A DNA stretch of 64,000 nucleotides from Limnohabitans sp. B9-3 (GCF_002778325.1 NZ_NESI01000003.1:62001-126000); one strand, 5' to 3'. Shown: positions 18,412-27,934, counted from the first letter of the stretch. The notes: a model not told the origin generated them from the letters alone. Translations and numbers: made by a program.

Positions 18412-19344
18412 TTAGTGCTTGGTTTCGTGACGGGGAAGTGAGAAGTCTTCGGCGGTGGGCAGGCGTTCGTCGCTCTCGGTGGCGTTGTCATCCACCTCTG
18501 CCCAAAACATGCGGTCTGGCAAGGCGTGACCCATGCCGGGTCTGAAACCACTGCTGAGGCTTTGGTCGAGAAATTCCAAAGCTTCATGGGTGGCTTCTTC
18601 GAGGTCTGAGCCTGTGGCCAACATGGCGACCAAGGTGGCACTCAAGGTGTCCCCCGCGCCGGCAAAGATGGCATCGAATCGTTCAAAACGCTCGCTCAAC
18701 ATGATGGTGTGTGCGGTGGCCAAAGCGTTTTCAATGTGTTGGTCGGGTTGGCTGATGCCGGTGACCAACACATAGGGCACGCCCATTTCTGCCGCGGCAC
18801 GGGCAATGTCCCGTGGGCCCGGACTGCGCTCGTTGCGCCATTCAGGCAGTAACCAGCGCCACAAGGTGTTGTGGTTGCCGATCAACAGGGTGGTTTGGGG
18901 CAAGATGAGTTCGCGAAAGGCATCCAAATACGCGTCGATCTTTTCGTCTTCCCACCACGACAAATTGGGCATGTAAGCGACCACGGGCACCTCGGCGTAG
19001 TCGGTGCTGATTTCTGCAATCACGCTTAAGTTTTCAGGGTCGCCGCAAAAGCCAACCTTGATGGCACGAATATTCATGTCTTCCAGCACACTGCGGGCTT
19101 GTTCAGCCACAGCCTCATCGTCAAAGGCGACATGGTCAAAAATTTCGGCGGTGTCGCGCAGATAGGCGCCGGTGACCACGGTCAAGCCATGCACCCCGAT
19201 GGCAGCACAGGCCAATACATCACCGCTGAGTCCGCCAGCACCACTGGGGTCGTTGGCATTGAACATCAGCACGCACGCTGGCGCGCCGAGCATGTCGTCA
19301 GGCAGCGTGCTGTCGTTGGGGGATGAGGAAATTTCTTGCGCCAT
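18412..19344 (-). CDS. Phosphomethylpyrimidine kinase-like (ThiD family)
   Basis: 310 residues of the ribokinase fold. [25 protein letters not shown] (29-53) is the ThiD substrate region and [17 protein letters not shown] carries the catalytic Asp of the anion hole (GAGD). ThiD phosphorylates HMP and HMP-phosphate for thiamine. The long acidic insert and C-terminal extension make it longer than E. coli ThiD (266), as in Comamonadaceae homologues next to hemL. No thiamine genes or TPP riboswitch are adjacent, so a related pyrimidine or pyridoxal kinase role is possible. Confidence 0.78.
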   Translation of the reverse strand: MAQEISSSPNDSTLPDDMLGAPACVLMFNANDPSGAGGLSGDVLACAAIGVHGLTVVTGAYLRDTAEIFDHVAFDDEAVAEQARSVLEDMNIRAIKVGFCGDPENLSVIAEISTDYAEVPVVAYMPNLSWWEDEKIDAYLDAFRELILPQTTLLIGNHNTLWRWLLPEWRNERSPGPRDIARAAAEMGVPYVLVTGISQPDQHIENALATAHTIMLSERFERFDAIFAGAGDTLSATLVAMLATGSDLEEATHEALEFLDQSLSSGFRPGMGHALPDRMFWAEVDDNATESDERLPTAEDFSLPRHETKH

Positions 19345-19354
19345 GGCCTATCTA

Positions 19355-19360
19355 TACAAT
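19355..19360 (+). promoter_or_regulatory. Candidate -10 box of the rubredoxin gene
   Basis: TACAAT inside CTATACAATGC, 35 bases before the rubredoxin GTG. It lies between the divergent thiD-like and rubredoxin starts. No good -35 is seen. Confidence 0.35.
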
Positions 19361-19394
19361 GCTTTTCATTCTATGTGCTGACGAAAGAAATGCT

Positions 19395-19562
19395 GTGGCG
19401 ACTACTTGGATGTGTCTGATTTGTGGATGGATTTATGACGAAGAGGCTGGCGACCCTGAACACGGCATCGCCCCCGGTACAGCTTGGGCTGACGTACCCA
19501 TGAATTGGACCTGTCCCGAGTGCGCCGCACGCAAAGAAGATTTTGAAATGGTGCAAATCTAA
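19395..19562 (+). CDS. Rubredoxin
   Basis: 55 residues from a GTG start: CLICGWIYDEEAGDPEHGI and WTCPECAARKEDFE supply the two CxxC pairs that bind one iron. The length and sequence are those of ordinary rubredoxins, one-electron carriers for alkane hydroxylases, peroxide or oxygen-detoxifying enzymes. Longer readings from ATG at 19323 or 19359 would add a hydrophobic extension not found in the family, so GTG 19395 is chosen. It is divergent from the thiD-like gene, a neighbourhood I recall as frequent in Burkholderiales. Confidence 0.9.
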   Translation: MATTWMCLICGWIYDEEAGDPEHGIAPGTAWADVPMNWTCPECAARKEDFEMVQI

Positions 19563-19609
19563 GGCCCTGCTCAATTGGCTACGGACTTTTCACAAGTCTT
19601 CAGCGTGGA

Positions 19610-19632
19610 TGGTTCAGTGGCCTGCTGAGCCA
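19610..19632 (+). terminator. Hairpin after rubredoxin
   Basis: TGGTTCAG (19610-19617) pairs with CTGAGCCA (19625-19632), one G-U pair, 7-base loop, followed by TTTATTTCACTTTTTT on the plus strand. It sits between convergent rubredoxin and photolyase genes and probably stops the rubredoxin transcript. Confidence 0.5.
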
Positions 19633-19633
19633 T

Positions 19634-21121
19634 TTATTTCACTTTTTTAACCACCGCATAACGTTCCAGCGTCTCCGTGCGCGCTTGCGCGTGATCGACG
19701 ATGGGCTTGGGGTAGTCGCGGCCCAAGACCAAGCCTGCAGATTCCAGCTCCAAGGGTTTGGCTAGCCAAGGCGCGTGGATGGCCGCATTGGGTAACTTGG
19801 CCAGCGCTGGCACGTAGCGGCGAATGAATTTGCCTTCTGGGTCAAACTTCTCGCTCTGGCTGGTGGGGTTGAAGATGCGAAAGTACGGTTGCGCGTCGCA
19901 GCCGCTGGAACTGGCCCATTGCCAGCCGCCGTTGTTGGCGGCAAGGTCAAAGTCGTTCAGGTGTTGGGCAAAGTACTGCTCGCCCCAGCGCCAATCAATG
20001 CCGATGTCTTTCACCAAAAAGCTGGCCACCACCATGCGCAGGCGGTTGTGCATGTAACCCGTTTGGTTGATTTGCGCCATCGCTGCATCGACCAGCGGAT
20101 AGCCGGTGCGGCCTTCGCACCAAGCGGCAAATTGTTCTTTGTCGTGTTTGTTGTGGGCCCACTTGATGGCGTCGTACTCGGGCTTGAAAGCCGCGTTCAC
20201 CACGCGCGGATGGTGGTGCAAGATTTGGTGATAAAAATCCCGCCAAATCAGCTCTGACAACCACACTTCGGCGCCCGCCGAGCCCGTCAACATTCGTTGA
20301 TAGGCGGTGGACGCGAGTTGGCGGATGGACACCGTGCCAAAGCGCAAATGCACGCTCAAATAGCTCGGGCCTTTCACGGCTGGAAAGTTGCGGGTTTCGT
20401 CGTAACGGTCCATGCGGTCAAAGAAGTCCTCAAACAAAGCCAAGCCGCCGGGGCTGCCTGTGGGCACGTGCAAGGTGCTGAGGTTGGTGGGTTCAAACCC
20501 TAAATCGGCCAGCGTGGGCACGCTGGTTTGGTAGGCCTTGGGGCGCGATGCCAAGGCTTTGATGTATTTGCCTACGGGGTAGCTGCGCAAAAAATACGGG
20601 TTGATTTTTTGCAGCCATGCATTTTTGTAGGGAGTGAACACGCCGTAGGGCTTGCCCATTTGGGTCAGCACTTCGCTGCGTTCAAAAATGACGTGGTCTT
20701 TGTAGGTCTGAAAACCAATGCCTGCGTTGGCCAAGGCCCCACGCACTTGGGCATCGCGCGCCAAGGCCTCGGGTTCGTCATCGTGGTTGGCAAACACCTC
20801 TTGCACGCCCAATTCCTTGGCCAAACGGGGCACTTCGTCGGCGGCCACCGCATGGCGCACGATCAGGCCTGCGCCGGCTTGGCCTGCCATGGCATGTAAT
20901 TCGGCATCCAAGGTGACCAAGGACTCGCGGATGAACTCCACCCGTCGGTCTTGGCGGGGCAGTTTGTCCAAAATGGCGCGGTCGAACACGAAGACGCAGT
21001 GCACGTGGGTGCAGCTTTTCAGCGCGTGGTAGAGCGCTGCGTTGTCAAAAGCCCGTAGATCGCGTCGAAACCACATCAGTCCACTGGCCACATGCGCGGT
21101 GTGGCGCGAAGTGTTTGGCAT
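19634..21121 (-). CDS. phrB: Deoxyribodipyrimidine photolyase
   Basis: About 495 residues of the cryptochrome/photolyase family. The N-terminal antenna domain starts GLMWFRRDLRAFDN and the FAD domain carries RFGTVSIRQL, GRTGYPLVDAAMAQINQTGYMHNRLRM and WASSSGCDAQPYFRIFNP, the signature of class I CPD photolyases. It repairs UV dimers with blue light. The ATG at 21121 is preceded by AAAGGG; a GTG two codons upstream is possible. Its start is only 22 bases from that of algH, divergent. A photolyase suits a sunlit aquatic bacterium. Confidence 0.95.
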   Translation of the reverse strand: MPNTSRHTAHVASGLMWFRRDLRAFDNAALYHALKSCTHVHCVFVFDRAILDKLPRQDRRVEFIRESLVTLDAELHAMAGQAGAGLIVRHAVAADEVPRLAKELGVQEVFANHDDEPEALARDAQVRGALANAGIGFQTYKDHVIFERSEVLTQMGKPYGVFTPYKNAWLQKINPYFLRSYPVGKYIKALASRPKAYQTSVPTLADLGFEPTNLSTLHVPTGSPGGLALFEDFFDRMDRYDETRNFPAVKGPSYLSVHLRFGTVSIRQLASTAYQRMLTGSAGAEVWLSELIWRDFYHQILHHHPRVVNAAFKPEYDAIKWAHNKHDKEQFAAWCEGRTGYPLVDAAMAQINQTGYMHNRLRMVVASFLVKDIGIDWRWGEQYFAQHLNDFDLAANNGGWQWASSSGCDAQPYFRIFNPTSQSEKFDPEGKFIRRYVPALAKLPNAAIHAPWLAKPLELESAGLVLGRDYPKPIVDHAQARTETLERYAVVKKVK

Positions 21122-21143
21122 GTTCACCCTTTAAAATTGCAAT

Positions 21144-21782
21144 ATGACCGCTGATTCTGCCTCCATCAACTTGACGCATCACTTTTTGATTGCAATGCCC
21201 GGGTTGGAGGACGAGACTTTTTCTAAAAGTGTGGTCTATGTGTGCGAGCACACCGAACGCGGCGCCTTGGGGCTGGTGATCAACAAAGTCAGCGATTTGT
21301 CGATGCGTGGTTTGTTTGAAAAAGTCGACTTGGATTTAAACCGTCCCGACTTGATTGACGCCCCTGTTTTGCAAGGGGGGCCTGTCCACACCGAGCGCGG
21401 TTTTGTCTTGCACGATGCCATGTTGGCCAACCCCGATCCCGAACTCACCGACGAAGAGTCCGCTTTGAACGCGGTGTCCAAGCACGACGCCATTTACGCC
21501 TCCACCATGCGCATTCCAGGTGGCTTAGAAATGACCACGTCTAAAGACGTGCTCGAAGCCTTGTCGGCGGGGCATGGCCCACGCCGTGTGTTGGTCTCCC
21601 TGGGGTATTCGTCATGGGGCGAAGGTCAGTTGGAGTCGGAGTTGGCCGAGAACAGCTGGTTGACCGTGCCTGCGGATACCGCTGTGATTTTTGAAACGCC
21701 CGTGGCACAGCGTTACGAGCGCGCCATGGGTTTGCTGGGCTTGCAGTCGTGGATGCTGTCGAGCCAAGTGGGGCACGCATGA
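21144..21782 (+). CDS. algH: YqgE/AlgH family protein
   Basis: 212 residues beginning with the family hallmark LTHHFLIAMPGLEDETFSKSVVYVCEH and continuing with GALGLVINK and QGGPVHTERGFVLH. The AlgH/DUF179 family is widely conserved and was named for an effect on alginate in Pseudomonas; the biochemical role is unclear. It heads an operon with ruvX (4-base overlap), pyrR and pyrB, the usual proteobacterial order. Confidence 0.92.
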   Translation: MTADSASINLTHHFLIAMPGLEDETFSKSVVYVCEHTERGALGLVINKVSDLSMRGLFEKVDLDLNRPDLIDAPVLQGGPVHTERGFVLHDAMLANPDPELTDEESALNAVSKHDAIYASTMRIPGGLEMTTSKDVLEALSAGHGPRRVLVSLGYSSWGEGQLESELAENSWLTVPADTAVIFETPVAQRYERAMGLLGLQSWMLSSQVGHA

Positions 21783-22189
21783 GTGAAACCCGCGAGTTGC
21801 CTGCACACTTTCAATCGTTTTTGGCCTTTGACTTTGGTGTCAAACGTACGGGCGTGGCCTATGGCAGTCGCATGCTGCGCGATGCGCAGCCGCAAGCGAC
21901 CGTCAATGCCGAAGGCGATGCGCGCTGGACCTTGATCACCAAGCGCATTGCCGAGTGGCAACCCGATGCTTTGGTGGTGGGCGTCCCGTTTCACCCCGAC
22001 GGTGCCGCCCACGAGAACACGGCCAAAGCCAAAAAATTTGCACGCCAATTGAACGGACGTTTTAACTTGCCGGTATTTGAAGTGGATGAGCGTTACAGCA
22101 CCACGGAAGCCCACGCGCAAGGTGCGAAAGATGCCGACGCTGCATCTGCTTGCATCATCCTTAACCAATTTTTCAGGGAAAACTTATGA
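21779..22189 (+). CDS. ruvX: RuvX/YqgF family pre-16S rRNA nuclease
   Basis: 136 residues of RNase H-like fold. FLAFDFGVKRTGVAYGSR (15-32) carries the first catalytic Asp, VVGVPFHPDGAAHENTAKAKKFA the mid motif and VDERYSTTEAHAQ the later acidic residues. E. coli YqgF processes the 5' end of 16S rRNA; the family was earlier annotated as a Holliday junction resolvase. Its ATG overlaps the algH TGA by four bases. Confidence 0.92.
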   Translation: MSETRELPAHFQSFLAFDFGVKRTGVAYGSRMLRDAQPQATVNAEGDARWTLITKRIAEWQPDALVVGVPFHPDGAAHENTAKAKKFARQLNGRFNLPVFEVDERYSTTEAHAQGAKDADAASACIILNQFFRENL

Positions 22190-22226
22190 GCACCCATGTG
22201 AACCATTGCACGCACGGAGTTTGGGC

Positions 22227-22724
22227 ATGAGCGGCAATCTTTTGCTTGATGCTGAGAGCTTGTATTTAGAACTGCTTAAGGGCGTGCGCAGCATGCTAAC
22301 GCCAGAGACCCGTTTGGTGGGCATCACCTCGGGCGGTGCTTGGCTGGCTGCGCGCTTGCAAAAAGACTTAGGGCTAGCAGGCGCGGCGGGCAGCATCTCG
22401 TCGGCAATGCACCGTGATGATTTCTCCAAGCGCGGCTTGGCGGATGGTGGCGCCACCAAGCTGCCGTTTGAAGTGAACGGCGCGCACATCATCGTGCTGG
22501 ATGACGTGCTGTACACCGGGCGCACTATCCGCGCCGTGCTGAACGAACTTTTTGATTACGGTCGGCCCGCCTCTGTGCAGTTGGCCGTCTTGGTCGATCG
22601 AGGTGGCCGCGAGTTGCCGGTGCAAGCCGATTTCGCAGCCGCCCGTGTGGCCTTGCCCGCCAGTCAGTCGCTCGCCTTGGCCAAGGCCGAGAGCGGTGCA
22701 TTTAATTTTTCTGTGAAGGGCTGA
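22227..22724 (+). CDS. pyrR: PyrR-like uracil phosphoribosyltransferase/regulator
   Basis: 165 residues starting [19 protein letters not shown]. The PRPP loop [21 protein letters not shown] sits near residues 87-107, and the protein has the normal PyrR length. In Gram-positives PyrR is an RNA-binding attenuator; in Pseudomonas-like pyrR-pyrB-pyrC' operons it regulates pyrB. The ATG at 22227 is preceded by GGAG; longer in-frame readings overlap ruvX. I saw no obvious attenuator hairpin in the 37-base gap before it. Confidence 0.9.
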   Translation: MSGNLLLDAESLYLELLKGVRSMLTPETRLVGITSGGAWLAARLQKDLGLAGAAGSISSAMHRDDFSKRGLADGGATKLPFEVNGAHIIVLDDVLYTGRTIRAVLNELFDYGRPASVQLAVLVDRGGRELPVQADFAAARVALPASQSLALAKAESGAFNFSVKG

Positions 22725-22725
22725 C

Positions 22726-23688
22726 ATGCTCTACAAACGCAACCCACAACTCAACAAAAACGGTGAACTGATTCACCTGCTGTCGACCGAAGGTTTGTCG
22801 CGCAACATCTTGACGCACATCCTCGACACGGCGGCCAACTTCACATCGGTCAACGACCGCGAAGTCAAAAAAGTGCCGCTGCTGCGTGGCAAGAGCGTGT
22901 TCAACCTCTTCTTTGAAAACAGCACCCGCACCCGCACCACGTTCGAAATCGCGGCCAAGCGTTTGTCGGCCGACGTGTTTAATTTGGACATTGCGCGCTC
23001 GTCAGCTGCCAAGGGCGAATCGCTGCTCGACACCATCGCCAACTTGAGCGCCATGGCGGCCGATATTTTTGTCGTGCGTCATGGCGAGTCTGGTGCGCCT
23101 TACCTGATTGCCGAGCACGTCGCACCGCATGTGCATGTGGTCAACGCCGGTGACGGCCGTCACGCCCACCCCACACAGGGTTTGCTGGACATGTACACCA
23201 TCCGGCATTACAAAAAAGACTTCACCAACCTCACCGTGGCCATCGTGGGCGACGTGCTGCACTCGCGTGTGGCCCGCTCGGACATCCATGCGCTGACCAC
23301 CTTGGGCTGCGCCGAGGTGCGCGTGGTGGGCCCCAAGACTTTGGTGCCCAGCGACTTATCGGCCATGGGCGTGCGCGTGTTCAACAACTTGGAAGAAGGC
23401 ATCAAGGGCTGCGACGTGGTAATCATGCTGCGCTTGCAAAACGAGCGCATGAGTGGCGCCCTGTTGCCATCGAGCCAAGAGTATTTCAAGTCGTTTGGCC
23501 TCACACAAGAGAAGTTGCAATTGGCCAAACCCGATGCCATCGTCATGCACCCCGGGCCGATCAACCGCGGTGTGGAGATCGAGTCGGCGGTGGTCGATGG
23601 ACCGCAAAGTGTGATCTTGTCGCAGGTCACGTTTGGTATTGCTGTGCGTATGGCCGTGATGTCTATCGTGGCGGGGAATGAAGCATGA
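22726..23688 (+). CDS. pyrB: Aspartate carbamoyltransferase catalytic chain
   Basis: 320 residues. [19 protein letters not shown] (64-82 region) is the carbamoyl-phosphate site, [12 protein letters not shown] and the aspartate-binding LRLQNERM follow. It condenses carbamoyl phosphate with aspartate. It begins one base after pyrR and overlaps the start of pyrC' by four bases. The next gene encodes a non-catalytic dihydroorotase homologue, so by analogy with Pseudomonas the active enzyme is likely a PyrB6-PyrC'6 dodecamer. Confidence 0.96.
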   Translation: MLYKRNPQLNKNGELIHLLSTEGLSRNILTHILDTAANFTSVNDREVKKVPLLRGKSVFNLFFENSTRTRTTFEIAAKRLSADVFNLDIARSSAAKGESLLDTIANLSAMAADIFVVRHGESGAPYLIAEHVAPHVHVVNAGDGRHAHPTQGLLDMYTIRHYKKDFTNLTVAIVGDVLHSRVARSDIHALTTLGCAEVRVVGPKTLVPSDLSAMGVRVFNNLEEGIKGCDVVIMLRLQNERMSGALLPSSQEYFKSFGLTQEKLQLAKPDAIVMHPGPINRGVEIESAVVDGPQSVILSQVTFGIAVRMAVMSIVAGNEA

Positions 23689-25010
23689 ACATCCTGATTC
23701 AAAACGGTCGCGTGATGGACCCAGCCTCCGGGTTCGACCAAATCGCCGATGTGGTCGTTGCTGATGGCCATGTGTTGGCCATCGTCAAGCCCGGTGAGGC
23801 CATGCCTGCTGGGTTTCGCCCCAAGCAAACGGTGGATGCCACGGGCTGCATCGTGGCGCCGGGCTTGGTCGACTTGCAAGTGCGCTTGCGTGAGCCAGGT
23901 CATGAGCACGAGGGTATGTTGGACTCCGAGCTAACTGCCGCAGTGGCCGGCGGCGTGACCAGTTTGGTGTGCCCGCCCGATACCGACCCCGTGTTGGATG
24001 AGCCCGGTTTGGTGGAAATGCTCAAGTTTCGTGCCGAGCGCTTGCATCGCGCGCATGTGTTTCCATTGGGCGCTTTGACCCGTGGCCTCAAAGGCGAAGT
24101 GTTGACCGAAATGGCGGAGCTGACCGAGGCGGGGTGTATTGGTTTTAGCCAAGCCGAAGTGCCTTTGGAAAATACCCAAGTCTTGCAACGTGCCTTGCAA
24201 TATGCCTCCACCTATGGCTACACCGTCTGGTTGCGTCCGCAAGAGTTGCATTTGGGCAAAGGCGTGGCAGCCAGCGGTCCGTTGGCGACGCGTTTGGGTT
24301 TGAGTGGCGTGCCCGTAGCGGCCGAAACGATTGCCCTGCACACCATTTTTGCGCTCATGCGCAGCACCAAAGCCCGTGTGCATTTGTGTCGTATTTCCAG
24401 CGCAGAAGGCGTGGCGTTGGTGCGTGCTGCCAAACAAGAAGGCTTGGCTGTGACGGCCGATGTCAGCATCAATTCCTTGCATTTGAGCGATCACGACATG
24501 GGCTACTTCGACAGCCGCGCCCGTGTGACGCCTGTGTTGCGCCAACAACGCGACCGCGATGCTCTGCGCGCTGCCTTGGCTGATGGCACCTTGGATGCCT
24601 TGGTGTCTGACCACACCCCCGTGGATGCCGACGCCAAAGCCCTGCCGTTTGCCGAGGCTGAACCCGGTGGCACCGGCTTGGAACTGTTGCTGAGCTTGGC
24701 GCTGAAGTGGGCGCAAGACAGCGGTGCAGGTCTGATGCGTGCGTTGGATGTGTTGACCGCACAACCCGCGCAGGTCCTGCGTTCTGGCGCTGGCAAGGCC
24801 GCAGCGAAAGCCAGCGACGCAGGTCATTTGCACGTAGGTGGTGTGGCCGACTTGGTGGTGTTTGACCCGCAAATGCAATGGCAAGTTTTGCCTGATGCCT
24901 TGCATAGCCAAGGCAAGCACACGCCGTTTGCATTTGACATGACGGGTATGGCTTTGCCCGGGCGTGTCAAAGCCACCTTGGTGGCGGGTCGCTTAGCGTT
25001 CCAAGCGTGA
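23685..25010 (+). CDS. pyrX: Dihydroorotase-like PyrC' (metal ligands lost; presumed ATCase partner)
   Basis: 441 residues of the amidohydrolase fold, but the metal site is dismantled. The HxH of active enzymes is Gln65-Val-Arg67 ([11 protein letters not shown]), the later His is Arg235 in HLCRISS, and Arg183 stands where a His is expected (WLRPQEL). Asp308 (SDHTP) remains. In Pseudomonas the equivalent PyrC' is inactive and needed structurally by PyrB. The pyrB overlap (ATGA) supports the same assembly here. A separate active dihydroorotase should be encoded elsewhere in the genome. The name pyrX/pyrC' is used loosely. Confidence 0.88.
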   Translation: MNILIQNGRVMDPASGFDQIADVVVADGHVLAIVKPGEAMPAGFRPKQTVDATGCIVAPGLVDLQVRLREPGHEHEGMLDSELTAAVAGGVTSLVCPPDTDPVLDEPGLVEMLKFRAERLHRAHVFPLGALTRGLKGEVLTEMAELTEAGCIGFSQAEVPLENTQVLQRALQYASTYGYTVWLRPQELHLGKGVAASGPLATRLGLSGVPVAAETIALHTIFALMRSTKARVHLCRISSAEGVALVRAAKQEGLAVTADVSINSLHLSDHDMGYFDSRARVTPVLRQQRDRDALRAALADGTLDALVSDHTPVDADAKALPFAEAEPGGTGLELLLSLALKWAQDSGAGLMRALDVLTAQPAQVLRSGAGKAAAKASDAGHLHVGGVADLVVFDPQMQWQVLPDALHSQGKHTPFAFDMTGMALPGRVKATLVAGRLAFQA

Positions 25011-25023
25011 TGCGCGTTTTCTG

Positions 25024-25755
25024 ATGCGTGCTCTTCAAGCCCTTTGGAAATTCATCCGCGTTTTGGCGTGTGTGGTGCGTGGCTATGTGATCGTTCGCTG
25101 GACGTTTGCCAAACTCAGTGATGAGCAACAGGCCCGCTATGTGGAAGTGTGGGCGCGCGGCATGTTGGCTGTGATGGGCATTCAGGTGCGCGTGAAAGGC
25201 CACCCTGCCAAAGGACCTGTGCTGATGGCAGCCAATCACATCTCATGGCTTGACATTTTGGTGATGCACGCCGCATGCCATTGCCGCTTTGTGGCGAAGT
25301 CTGAGATTCGCGCTTGGCCCGTGGTGGGTGTACTCACAACAGGGGGTGGGTCGCTGTATATCGAACGTTCGTCTAACCGTGATGCCATGCGCGTGGTCCA
25401 CCAAATGGCGGACGCCTTGCGCCAAGGTCAAGTGCTGGCCGTGTTCCCCGAAGGCGGCACAGGAGATGGCGTGAGTTTGTTGCCTTTTCATGCCAATCTG
25501 TTGCAAGCGGCTATCTCAGCCGATGCGCCGATTCAGCCTATTGCCTTGCAATTTTTAGAAGCGCGAACCGGCCAGCACAGCTTTGCACCTTGCTATCACG
25601 ACCATGACACGCTGGTGAGCTCTTTGTGGCGTACTCTGTGCGCCCCGCCGCTGTTGGCGCAAGTCCGCTACGGTGACACCCAAATGGCCAATGGCCGCAA
25701 CCGCCGTGTGTGGGCCCTAGACCTGCAAGCGACAGTGGCAGATTTACGCAACTGA
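25024..25755 (+). CDS. 1-acyl-sn-glycerol-3-phosphate acyltransferase (PlsC family)
   Basis: 243 residues. The acyltransferase motif NHISWLD is at 71-77 and the second block FPEGGTGDGVSLLPFHANLL near 141-160. The N-terminus is hydrophobic (RVLACVVRGYVIV), fitting a membrane-anchored enzyme that acylates lysophosphatidate. It starts 13 bases after pyrC' and is probably read from the same transcript. Related PlsC-like proteins acylate ornithine lipids, so the exact acceptor is not certain. Confidence 0.87.
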   Translation: MRALQALWKFIRVLACVVRGYVIVRWTFAKLSDEQQARYVEVWARGMLAVMGIQVRVKGHPAKGPVLMAANHISWLDILVMHAACHCRFVAKSEIRAWPVVGVLTTGGGSLYIERSSNRDAMRVVHQMADALRQGQVLAVFPEGGTGDGVSLLPFHANLLQAAISADAPIQPIALQFLEARTGQHSFAPCYHDHDTLVSSLWRTLCAPPLLAQVRYGDTQMANGRNRRVWALDLQATVADLRN

Positions 25756-25769
25756 TAAGCTCTTTACCC

Positions 25770-26204
25770 ATGGCAAGCCTTTCACCTACCAAAACCAAAG
25801 TTGCGGCACGACCTCTTGCAGCAAAAAAGACGGCGGCAAAAACGGTGAAGACCGTTGCCAAGAAAGTCACAAGCGCCAAAGCGCAAGCCGCTTCAGATCA
25901 AGAAAACTTGGACCTCATGTTTTCTCTGGCCGCAGAAACGTTTCGCGTCATGTCTGCACCCATGCGCTTGAAAATCATCAACAGCTTGTGTACCGAAGAA
26001 AAGAATGTCGGTCAGTTGCTGGCCGAGATTGACACCACCCAACCCAATATGTCGCAGCATCTGAACACCTTGTTCAAGGCGAAGATTTTGGGTCGCCGCC
26101 GTGAAGGTGTGCAAATTTATTACCGCATCATCAACGACCGGGTTGTTACCTTATGCCGCGCCGTGTGCACCCAAATTGCCATCGACAGCGACATCGCCCA
26201 TTGA
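25770..26204 (+). CDS. ArsR-family regulator, SoxR/SqrR/BigR-like
   Basis: 144 residues. Residues 1-45 are an unusual Lys/Ala/Thr-rich tail; residues 50-125 form a winged helix with the ArsR recognition region TTQPNMSQHLNTLFKAKILGRRREG. Cys74 (in helix 2) and Cys129/Cys133 (in the last helix) sit about where the persulfide-sensing cysteines of SqrR and BigR lie. It is therefore likely a repressor relieved by sulfide or persulfide and a good candidate to bind the AT-rich motifs around the sox genes. It starts 14 bases after plsC and its stop abuts, base to base, the end of the convergent dsrE-like gene. Confidence 0.8.
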   Translation: MASLSPTKTKVAARPLAAKKTAAKTVKTVAKKVTSAKAQAASDQENLDLMFSLAAETFRVMSAPMRLKIINSLCTEEKNVGQLLAEIDTTQPNMSQHLNTLFKAKILGRRREGVQIYYRIINDRVVTLCRAVCTQIAIDSDIAH

Positions 26205-26636
26205 TCAGGGTTTGAGGTAGACGTAGCCTTCTTTGGCTTGCAAACGGGCCACTTCGGCCACGCCAGAGGGCACGATCTTGGCGTCCATAGAGACTTTATT
26301 GGCGTCGATGTTGCGTGAGATCAATGTGTTGTTGCACACCCTGAACTGCACGCCTTTGCCGCTTAAGTCGCTGACCACGCCACTGAACTCACGGCCTTTG
26401 CTGTCTTTGGCACCATCCAGCAAAAAGTCGATGCCCAAGCCGTGTGTGACCACCACAATTTTGGCGCTGGGGTCGGCACTCAGGTGGTTGCGCACATTGC
26501 CCAAAATGCCCGCAGCCGTTTCCACGCCCGTGTTGACGTGGTAGACGACTTTGATGTCTTGGGCATGCACAGCGCCAAAGCTCAATGCCAATATCAAGCT
26601 GGCAAATGCGTGTGAAATGTATTTGAGGATGTTCAT
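26205..26636 (-). CDS. Exported DsrE/DsrF-like protein
   Basis: 143 residues from MNILKYISHAFASLI, with a signal peptide ending near AVHAQ. The mature part KVVYHVNTG...VVTHGLGIDFLL...VQFRVCNNTLISRN has the DsrE-like fold, with one conserved cysteine in FRVCNNTL. DsrE-like proteins move persulfide sulfur; an exported form next to sulfide dehydrogenase could accept or traffic sulfur from sulfide oxidation in the periplasm. It begins 11 bases after the flavoprotein gene and is the third gene of that operon. Confidence 0.8.
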   Translation of the reverse strand: MNILKYISHAFASLILALSFGAVHAQDIKVVYHVNTGVETAAGILGNVRNHLSADPSAKIVVVTHGLGIDFLLDGAKDSKGREFSGVVSDLSGKGVQFRVCNNTLISRNIDANKVSMDAKIVPSGVAEVARLQAKEGYVYLKP

Positions 26637-26647
26637 GCGGCGTATTT

Positions 26648-27934
26648 TCACATCAGGCTGTCAGCCCAAATGTTTTGAGCCCAGTTCCACGCGTAAATGC
26701 CTTCGAGCTCGTTAGGGGCTGGTGATACACCGCCAGAACCAGGTACGGTTTTGTAGGTCTTGTCTTTGGCGTCGTACTGGTGGACCGACGCGACATGCAC
26801 CACCAGTTTGTCGTTCACAAAGCTGTAGCAGGTGTTGCTGAGGAAGGGTGCAGGATTCACCGGCATGTCGGACAGTTCTGCCACGATAGCCGCTGCTGTG
26901 ACCTTGCCATGCGAGTTGGCCATGTGGCCAGACTTGGGCATGAGCGGTGCAATCATGATCGAGTCGCCAATGACGTGAATGTCTTTGGCTTGTGTGGACT
27001 CGAAGGTTTGGTAGTGCACGCCGCACCAACGGGCGTTGACGTTGGCCAAGTTCGACTGGACGGCGATGCCACCCGCACGCATCGTAGGCAATACGTTCAG
27101 AACGTTCGCTTTGATGTCGTTTTGAATTTCGAATTTCAAAGTGTTGGTCTTCGCATCAACTGCCACGACTTTGTGCTGTGGCACGTATTCCAAGATGCCC
27201 TTATAGTTGTCGGCCCAGAATTTTTTGAACAGTGGCCCTTTGGATGTGACGTCTTGGTTGGCATCCAAGATCAGCACTTTGGATTTAGGCTTGTGTTGCT
27301 TGAAGTAATGGGCCACTTGGCTGGCACGCTCGTAAGGGCCTGGAGGGCAGCGGTAGGGGGCCTCTGGGATGGTGATCGCGAAAACCCCGCCATCGTCCAT
27401 GGCTTCGAGTTGCTTGCGCAGGGCCAGCGTTTCAGGTCCGCCCTTCCAAGCTTGCAAAATTTGGCCGGAGGCTTGCGCTTCTTTCAGACCTTCGATGGTG
27501 TTGAACATCAGGTCGATGCCAGGCGACATGATCAGCTTGTCGTAGCGAATGGTGGGGCCGCTGGCCAAGGTGACGGTTTTTTTGAGGGGATCCACGCTGG
27601 CGACATAGTCGCGCACGATGTTCACGCCGTGCTTGCCCGAAAGCTTGTCGTAGGGTGTGGTGATGTCGGCCATGGTCTTGCTGCCACCGATCACCAAGTT
27701 GGAGATGGGGCAGGACACAAATGCGCCACTGGGCTCGATCATGGTGACATCGATTTGGTAATTCGACAACATGCGAACGTATTTGGCGGCAGTCGCGCCA
27801 CCGTAGCCGCCACCCACCACGATCACACGCGCTTTTTCGGGTACACGACCGACGGATGCGCAACCCACCATGCTGCCAAGTGCGCCAAAAGAACCAAGCG
27901 CCAGTGAGGCTTGAACAAAACTACGACGTTTCAT
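26648..27934 (-). CDS. fccB: Flavocytochrome c sulfide dehydrogenase, flavoprotein subunit
   Basis: 428 residues. A Tat signal (MKRRSFVQASLALGSFGALG) precedes the FAD-binding GGGYGGATAAK (41-51). Cys75 (FVSCPISN) and the cysteine in FLSNTCYSFVN near 375 correspond to the redox disulfide of FccB. The C-terminal domain ends SPAPNELEGIYAWNWAQNIWADSLM as in FccB/SoxF. It should oxidise sulfide (or polysulfide) in the periplasm and reduce the cytochrome encoded just upstream. Direction is leftward, divergent from the sox operon. Confidence 0.92.
   Translation of the reverse strand: MKRRSFVQASLALGSFGALGSMVGCASVGRVPEKARVIVVGGGYGGATAAKYVRMLSNYQIDVTMIEPSGAFVSCPISNLVIGGSKTMADITTPYDKLSGKHGVNIVRDYVASVDPLKKTVTLASGPTIRYDKLIMSPGIDLMFNTIEGLKEAQASGQILQAWKGGPETLALRKQLEAMDDGGVFAITIPEAPYRCPPGPYERASQVAHYFKQHKPKSKVLILDANQDVTSKGPLFKKFWADNYKGILEYVPQHKVVAVDAKTNTLKFEIQNDIKANVLNVLPTMRAGGIAVQSNLANVNARWCGVHYQTFESTQAKDIHVIGDSIMIAPLMPKSGHMANSHGKVTAAAIVAELSDMPVNPAPFLSNTCYSFVNDKLVVHVASVHQYDAKDKTYKTVPGSGGVSPAPNELEGIYAWNWAQNIWADSLM

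Noticed and set aside
23685..25010. Reading pyrC' as a degraded pseudogene
   Set aside because: The frame is intact over 441 codons with full overlap to pyrB; only metal ligands are lost, which fits a structural partner rather than decay.
26780..27907. 375-codon open frame opposite fccB
   Set aside because: The minus strand encodes an intact Tat flavoprotein with FAD and redox-Cys motifs; the plus reading has none.
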